Source: Ahniella sp. (GTDB taxonomy: Bacteria; Pseudomonadota; Gammaproteobacteria; Xanthomonadales; Ahniellaceae). Taken from it: a stretch of 12,600 bases of DNA. The notes beneath the pieces were generated by a model. The model was not told where the DNA came from, ran no database searches, and saw only the letters and a list, made by a program, of their open reading frames with translations. Made by a program: the position numbers and the translations under genes. Below are positions 8,065 through 12,600 of this stretch, piece by piece (position 1 is the first letter of the stretch; the number at the start of each line of letters is the position of its first letter). Location: the NCBI GenBank assembly GCA_016712105.1, contig JADJRU010000045.1:1-12600 (forward strand), written 5' to 3'.

Positions 8065-9030
8065 TTACTTGAGGTTGGTCCCGAAACTGGTATTCAGCCA
8101 CGCGGCGGCGTCGTCTGCGGCATGGTCCAGAACGACACGGTGTACGCCTTGTAGAAGGCTTCCTGTGCCGGCTGGGAGGTCATCGGCACCTTGCCGGACG
8201 CCACGTCCATGATCAGGTCGATGCGGCCGCGGGCGGTTTCCTTCGGCGGCAGCCCCATCGACAGCTTCAGCGAGCTGTTCGGATCGTAGACTTGTTTGTA
8301 CTCGGTTTCATCGAAGTCAACGCTGCAGACGATCTCGGTCAACGGCTTGCCGTTATCCATCTTGCCACGGCCGGCTTGCAGCAGCGCCGCCATCGTGCCA
8401 ACGGTCTGGCCGGAAGCCTCGGAGTAGATCAGGTTGACTTCAGGGTGCGTGGTCATCAAGTCGGTGACGACCTGCTTGGCCTGATCGGTGCCCTTGCTGA
8501 CATCCAGGCAGCCTCAGTCTGTGGCCGTGGGATCGACGGACAGACGCCTTGACCCATGGGTCGGTACGACCGGACTTCACTTCCGTGTGGTTCGGCCAGC
8601 CGAGTTCCACCATCACGATCGGCTTGTCGGGATGCGCGGCCTTCCACTGCTTGGCCATCTCGACGCCCATCGCAAACGAGATACCCGCCTCGTCGCTGCG
8701 CGCCACCGGCATGCCACTGTCGCCCAACGGGCTGAAGAACGACGTCAGGATGATGCCCTTCGCCAGATCTTCAAGCACCGCAGGCTTCGCCGTGTCGTAA
8801 TCCCAGATGTGCAGCGTCGCCGCATCCATGCCTTGCGCCGCGATTTGATCGACGTTCTGCGTCATGACGGCCGAATCCGCCTTGCCGTCAAACACAAACA
8901 CCTCGGCGCCATACTTCTCTTTGGCGTACTTCTGCGCCTCGGTGGCCTGCCCCTGATGGAACACGTTGCTCAGATCAGAGACGAAGAACGCAATCTTCTT
9001 CGGCAGGTTCGTCGCCGGCGTGTAGTCAGA
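8065..9030 (-). repeat. Tandem repeat copy A (second binding domain)
   Basis: Roughly 966 bases, direct repeat of copy B at a period near 985 bases. In one hand-compared stretch of about 240 bases (8221-8460 against 9204-9442) I count about ten substitutions plus a few one-base gaps, so identity is near 95%. The substitutions are mostly at third codon positions, and the encoded protein is nearly unchanged (for example IVCSVDFDE against IVSSVDFDE). This copy lacks a signal peptide and carries the true stop. Confidence 0.85.
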
Positions 9031-10187
9031 CGCCCCCGCAGCAGCGGGTGCTGGGAGGTTGGTTCCGAACTGGTCATTCAGCCAGGCAGCTGCATCGGCC
9101 CGCGGCATGGTCCAGAACGACATGGTATACGCCTTGTAAGGAAGTCCTGCGCTGGCGGGGAGTCATCGGCACCTTGCCAGACGCCACGTCCATGATCAGG
9201 TCGATCCGGCCGCGGCAGTTTCCTTCGGCGGCAGACCCATCGACAGCTTCAGCGGAGCTGTTCGGATCGTAGACTTGTTTATACTCGGTTTCATCGAAGT
9301 CGACGCTGGAGACGATCTCGGTCAACGGCTTTGCCGTTATCCATCTTGCCACGGCCGGCCTGCAACAGCGCCGCCATGGTGCCAACGGTCTGGCCGGAAG
9401 CCTCGGAGTAGATCAGGTTGACTTCAGGATGCGTGGTCATCAGGTCGGTGACGACCTGCTTGGCCTGATCGGTGCCCTTTGCTGACATCCAGACAGCCCA
9501 GGTCTTTGGCCGTGGGATCGACGGACAGGGACGCCCTTGACCCACGGATCCGGTCCGACCAGACTTCACTTCCGTGTGGTTCGGCCAGCCGAGTTCCACC
9601 ATCACGATCGGCTTGTCGGGGGTGCGGCCTTCCACTGCTTGGCCATCTCGACGCCCATCGCAAACGAGATGCCCGCCTCGTCGCTGCGCGCTACCGGCAT
9701 GCCATCGCCCAGCGGGCTGAAGAACGAAGTCAGGACGATGCCCTTCTTTAGTCCTCAAGCACGGCAGGCTTGGCCGTGTCGTAATCCCAGATGTGCAGCG
9801 TCGCCGCATCCATGCCTTGCGCCGCGATTTGATCGACATTCTGCGTCATGACGGCTGAATCGGCCTTGCCGTCGAACACAAACACCTCGGCGCCGTACTT
9901 CTCTTTGGCGTACTTGCGCCTCGGTGGCCTGCCCCTGATGGAACACGTTGGACAAGTCCGACACGAAGAACGCAATCTTCTTCGGCAGGTCCGTCGCCGG
10001 CTTGTAGTCGGACGTGCCGGCGGCGCAGCAGCGGGCGCTTGAGTTGGTGCAACAGCCGGGCGCTTGAGTCGGCGCAGCGGCCGGTGCTTTGGTCGGTGGA
10101 ACAGGCGTCGCTGGCAGGGCCGCAGGCGGACAAAACGAGGCTGGTTAGCACCAGCACGGCCAGCAGAGTGAACAGATTCTTTTTCAT
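8065..10187 (-). CDS. Sugar ABC transporter substrate-binding lipoprotein with two fused binding domains
   Basis: Extracytoplasmic sugar-binding lipoprotein of the type I periplasmic-binding fold (ribose/galactose type). The N-terminus is a lipoprotein signal: KK, hydrophobic LFTLLAVLVLTSLVL and lipobox LSAC with Cys22. A Pro/Ala-rich tether follows (PVPPTKAPAAAPTQAP-like after one correction). Domain 1 (about 10015-9055) and domain 2 (about 9030-8065) each begin with PKKIAFFVSDLSNVFHQGQ, contain HIWDYDTAKPAVLEDL, MVELGWPNHTEVKSGRTD and VDFDETEYKQVYDPNSS, and end DAAAWLN..FGTNL. Across the joint the frame is open without correction: FGTNL continues as PAPAAAGASDYTPATNLPKK, a shortened copy of the N-terminal tether, with no stop, signal peptide or ribosome site. 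The ATG at 10187 has AGGAG ten bases upstream. The stop TAA at 8065-8067 is reached after one correction near 8110. About 705 residues, twice the usual size. Other corrections occur within both domains. Confidence 0.85.
9055..10015 (-). repeat. Tandem repeat copy B (first binding domain)
   Basis: Partner of copy A, about 961 bases, directly behind the signal peptide and Pro/Ala tether. Its last codons (FGTNL) run without interruption into the linker before copy A. Differences from copy A are scattered base changes plus single-base gaps, which argues against one read stretch simply being assembled twice. Confidence 0.85.
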
Positions 10188-10411
10188 CGTAGGGTTTCTC
10201 CTCTTTCTCAAGGGATTTACTTATTGGAGACGGACTCGACATGATGATTGGTCTCGCTCAATTTCGTTTTCAGTCCTCGAGAACCTCCTTACTGACCCGG
10301 GCCGATGGCTTCGTCCGGGCCTACAATCTCCCTTAACCGAAAGAGTGTCAGGTCAAACAGCAAGGTACCGTGCGACCGTAATCTACAAGGCCTGCATGGC
10401 TCAAATTTGTT
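10188..10411 (-). other. Intergenic region upstream of the binding-protein gene
   Basis: This gap of about 220 bases separates the short-chain dehydrogenase from the transporter operon and is the largest non-coding stretch in the window. It is the natural place for a promoter or operator of the importer genes. I see the AGGAG ribosome site near its low-coordinate end and a short CCCGG/CCGGG inverted repeat with a 14-base loop at about 10297-10320. I see no convincing -35/-10 pair and no terminator with a T-run. Confidence 0.4.
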
Positions 10412-11177
10412 TCAAGAGGATTTCCACAAGTCCGAACCGCTGACGTCCTGCGCCAGCCCGTATACCAGCATCTCGAAACGCAGCCGCCTCTCGTGAGCGC
10501 GCAGGTCTGGTACACCATATCGGCAAAGTGTTCGGGGCGCACAGCCAGGGACTCATCCCACTCGAAGGGGTTAACACCTTTGCGGCTGCCTGGAAACCGG
10601 TGTTGGATCCGCCCGGCACGAGGAGTGTGACGGCGATACCGTGAGGCCGTAGTTCCGTGTACAGACACTTGGTGAAGGCATTGACACCGGCCTTGGCAGC
10701 GGAGTAAACCGACCACCCCGGCCACGAGCGGCGATCACACGCACTCGGATACGTTGATGATCTTGCCGTAGCCCTGCTGCTTAAATTGGGGGTGAAAGTC
10801 CGGCAGCTTGGTAATGGTGCTCGTGAGGTTCAGGTCAATGATGCGACGATTAATGGCGTCATCCATCTCTTCGATAGGCGCCACTTTGAGCGCACCACCC
10901 GCGTAATTGATGAGGAAATCGACCTTGCCGAAAGCGTCAAGCGTTTCCTTGAGAGCGCGCTCGAAGGTCTCGGTCCTGGTCACATCGCCCACAAAAGCCA
11001 CGACCTTCGATCCGGCCGCCGTGCAAACATCGGCGGTGGCTTTGAGAGCCGCCTCATTGATGTCAATCAGGACGAGGCCCACCTGATCCACCGTAGCGAA
11101 CAGCCCGCGGTGGCCTTGGCAAATCCGGAGCCGACGCCCGTGATAACGGCCACCTTTCCCTTCAAAGACTCAGCCAT
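10412..11177 (-). CDS. Short-chain dehydrogenase/reductase (classical SDR, FabG-like fold)
   Basis: NAD(P)-dependent oxidoreductase with a Rossmann fold. The start reads MAESLKGKVAVITGVGSGFA, the TGxxxGxG coenzyme motif with Ala at the third Gly. FVGDV (cofactor Asp) and FGKVDFLINYAGG (canonical NNAG with Tyr for the second Asn) follow, then IINVSE, the catalytic YSAAKAG (Tyr-xxx-Lys) and ITVTLLVPGG-like PG sequence (read as IAVTLLVPGG). The ATG at 11177 has an excellent AAGGAGG seven bases upstream. Frame changes are needed near 11095, 10740 and 10600. The C-terminus is unsure: the frame reading RLRFEMLVYGLAQDV stops at 10412, another stops at 10401. The product is about 255 residues, typical. 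It starts 30 bases after the PanB-like gene. It could oxidise or reduce a sugar, sugar alcohol or hydroxy acid; substrate unknown. Confidence 0.82.
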
Positions 11178-11207
11178 GAACCGACCTCCTTTTTGTGATG
11201 TTTTGCT

Positions 11208-12054
11208 TTATTTGTTTCGCAACTGAGTCAACAGTTTGCCCAGTTCTTCATCCTCAATGGCATAACAATGTTCAGGCCCAGGGTATTGCCCGTGCTCCAC
11301 TTCCGTCCGAAACCTGGTCAATGCCGCCACAATAATCTCAGAAAGATCCAGATAAACTTTGAGGAAACGCGGCGACATCTCTTTGAACATACCCAGCATG
11401 TCCTGTGTTACCAACGCCTGACCATCACACCCCGGTCCCGCCCCAATCCCGATCGTGGGGATTTCCAGACTCCGCGTGATAATGTCTCCCAACCGATCGG
11501 GGATACACTCTAAGATCAACGCGAAGGCACCCGCGTTCGCCAGCGCTACAGCGTCGGCCACGACCGCGGCCGCACTCGCCGCTGTCCGGCCTGGGTCTGA
11601 ATCGCACCCGTGAAACGATCTTCTGCTTGGTAATCCCGGGTGACCCAGCACCGGCACGCCGGCATGTACCAGCGCCTTTACTTTGGGCGCGTCGGCGGCC
11701 CCCTTCTAAGTGGATGCCATCGGCGTGCCCTTCCTTCATCAACCGCACTCCGGTAACGGCCTGATCCACCGTCTCGTACGACCCAAACGGCAACGTGGTC
11801 ACCACCATGGCGTTACCCGCGCCGTTGACCACGGCCTGCGTGTGGTAGATCATCTCCTCCACGCTCACCGATACGGCCTCTGCCCGGCCCAAGCCCACCG
11901 TGCCTACGGCATCACTGACCAGCACCACGTCTATCCCGGCGACCTGAATAAATTTCGCCATCGGGAAATCGTAGGCTGTTAACAGCGTAATCTTCTCGCG
12001 GCTGCGTTTCTTCCGTTGCAGCCGCGTCACCGTCATCTTGGCCGGCTCGCTCAT
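11208..12054 (-). CDS. panB: Divergent PanB-like ketopantoate hydroxymethyltransferase homologue
   Basis: The family enzyme transfers a hydroxymethyl group from methylene-tetrahydrofolate to 2-oxoisovalerate, making ketopantoate for CoA synthesis. The TIM-barrel sequence is recognisable throughout: KITLLTAYDFPMAKF, VVLVSDAVGTVGLG, SVEEMIYHTQAV, LPFGSYET, RLMKEGHADGIHLEGG, PVLGHPGI, VALANAGAFALILECIP, IPTIGIGAGPGCDGQALV, MFKEMSPRFLKVY and a C-terminal YPGPEHCY. Against E. coli PanB numbering (offset about +3), Asp45 and Glu114 are kept and Glu181 is kept in LECIP. Metal ligand Asp84 is Thr (TTLPFGSY), and Lys112 is His (IHLEGG). Corrections are needed near 11750-11700, 11640 and 11590. The ATG at 12054 follows a GGGGG run; the stop is at 11208. 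Length is about 282 residues, normal. Gene order (shell protein 14 bases upstream, SDR downstream) suggests a role in the compartment pathway rather than ordinary pantothenate synthesis. Confidence 0.85.
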
Positions 12055-12068
12055 CCCCCGGCCGCCTT

Positions 12069-12386
12069 TCACGCTGTAGCTGCCTTGGCGGCAGTACGTT
12101 TCCAACCCCACAGGCGGCCCCCGGAATCATCCGCATTGACACCACGTCGCCTATCCGCCCGGTTGCCTCGCGGCCGGCCGCCAGCGCGGTCTTCACCGCG
12201 CCTACATCGCCGCGCACCATCACGGGACACATAGCCGCCGCCAATCGCCCGCTTTGACAGCAAGGTCACGTTCGCGGCTTTCACCATCGCGTCGGCGGCT
12301 TCAATACTGGCGACCAGTCCGCGCGTTTCGATCATGCCCAATGCCTCAGTACCAAACATCCGCTGTGTCTTGAGCCATGGTTCCAT
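12069..12386 (-). CDS. Bacterial microcompartment hexameric shell protein (BMC-H, PduA/CcmK family)
   Basis: Structural protein whose hexamers tile the facets of a proteinaceous microcompartment. Seen: EALGMIETRGLVASIEAADA, MVKAANVTLLSKRAIGGGYV and, in the next frame, VMVRGDVGAVKTALAAGREA, then GRIGDVVSMRMIP. These match PduA-type proteins from end to end, including the KAANV and RGDVGAVK signatures. One extra C in a CCC run near 12234 shifts the frame, and a compensating shift near 12095 restores it, giving a tail AAKAATA and TGA at 12069. Including the first ATG (12386) the length is about 105 residues. An ATG at 12359 would give about 96, nearer the family; an out-of-frame ATG about 15 bases inside has the best-spaced GGAG. 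The pore loop reads around KRAIGGGY. It is preceded by the vertex-protein gene and followed by the PanB-like gene. Confidence 0.92.
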   Translation of the reverse strand: MEPWLKTQRMFGTEALGMIETRGLVASIEAADAMVKAANVTLLSKRAIGGGYVSRDGARRCRRGEDRAGGRPRGNRADRRRGVNADDSGGRLWGWKRTAAKAATA

Positions 12387-12403
12387 TCTCCAGAAGGGTT
12401 AAA

Positions 12404-12600
12404 TTAACTCTTGCGATACATCATTTGGCCATCATGCCGCAGCGAGTCCAAAATTGCGATGATAACCGCGTCCACGGGCCGATTAGCATCCCCTACCGCT
12501 ACTCGGGCCGAACTGCCTTCCACAATTAAGACCAACTCGCCTTCGCCCGCGCCGACCATATCAAACGCCACAAACGGCAGCCCTTGCACCTGACCCGCTG
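12404..12600 (-). CDS. EutN/CcmL-type microcompartment vertex protein (BMC-P), C-terminal part
   Basis: Pentameric protein that caps the vertices of microcompartment shells. The in-window part covers about 65 residues from the middle to the stop at 12404. It carries LPFVAFDMVGAGEGELVLIV, GSSARVAV and PVDAVIIAILD, the conserved core of EutN/CcmL/CsoS4 proteins (VGAGxGE, GSSAR, PVDAxIxGIVD). The remaining N-terminal residues lie beyond 12600. A GTG at 12589 is internal, not the start. No frame correction is needed. The 17-base spacing to the BMC-H gene indicates one transcript. Together the two genes show that the window edge lies inside a microcompartment locus. Confidence 0.92.
   Translation of the reverse strand, partial: AGQVQGLPFVAFDMVGAGEGELVLIVEGSSARVAVGDANRPVDAVIIAILDSLRHDGQMMYRKS

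Noticed and set aside
8488..9195. Plus-strand open frame of about 235 codons
   Set aside because: It is antisense to the duplicated binding protein, and a similar open frame appears opposite the other copy, as expected for a shadow.
8065..10015. Long direct repeats considered as a CRISPR array or transposon ends
   Set aside because: There are only two units of nearly 1 kb, both coding for the same binding domain, with no short spacers, terminal inverted repeats or transposase.
9748..10242. Alternative minus-strand start (MSSPSP...) upstream of the binding protein
   Set aside because: It has no Shine-Dalgarno site and its first part reads the signal peptide in the wrong frame; it joins the true frame only after the lipobox because of an indel.
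10290..10325. Possible terminator with CCCGG/CCGGG arms between SDR and binding protein
   Set aside because: The stem is only about 5 bp with a 14-base loop and no T-run on the transcribed strand.

Overview
The window carries one set of co-directional genes, all on the minus strand, so transcription runs from high to low coordinates. The DNA is GC-rich by eye. The operon style (Pro/Ala-rich linker after a lipobox, an RbsA-type ATPase with two RbsC-type permeases, Shine-Dalgarno sites) suggests a bacterium, possibly Chloroflexota. That placement is weak because no rRNA or other marker gene is present. Almost every gene needs single-base frame corrections, often at short homopolymers and often compensated further along. 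The sequence therefore looks like a draft with consensus errors rather than a set of pseudogenes. The boundaries below are those of the reconstructed genes.

In order of transcription, positions 12600 to 10400 hold a bacterial microcompartment (BMC) edge: an EutN/CcmL-type vertex protein cut by the window end, a BMC-H hexameric shell protein, a divergent PanB-like ketopantoate hydroxymethyltransferase homologue, and a short-chain dehydrogenase. A gap of about 220 bases follows. Positions 10187 to 4436 encode a complete sugar ABC importer. It comprises a lipoprotein binding protein in which two nearly identical binding domains are fused in one chain, an intergenic stem-loop, a double-NBD ATPase and two permeases. 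Positions 4389 to 1 carry catabolic genes: a UlaE-type L-ribulose/L-xylulose-5-phosphate 3-epimerase, an SMP-30/gluconolactonase-like lactonase, a SorC-family regulator, an AraD-like class II aldolase/4-epimerase, and the E1 alpha and start of E1 beta of a 2-oxo-acid (pyruvate or acetoin) dehydrogenase.

A plausible joint role is uptake of a sugar or sugar-acid derivative and its conversion, with possible lactone hydrolysis, through L-xylulose-5-P and L-ribulose-5-P to D-xylulose-5-P. The E1 component would act on a downstream 2-oxo acid or acetoin. The shell genes and the PanB-like enzyme suggest that an aldehyde-producing step (formaldehyde, if the PanB homologue runs as a retro-aldolase) could be enclosed. 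This last part is inference. The most unusual items are the PanB homologue that lacks a canonical metal ligand beside shell genes, the fused two-domain binding protein, and an apparent deletion joining the regulator to the aldolase.
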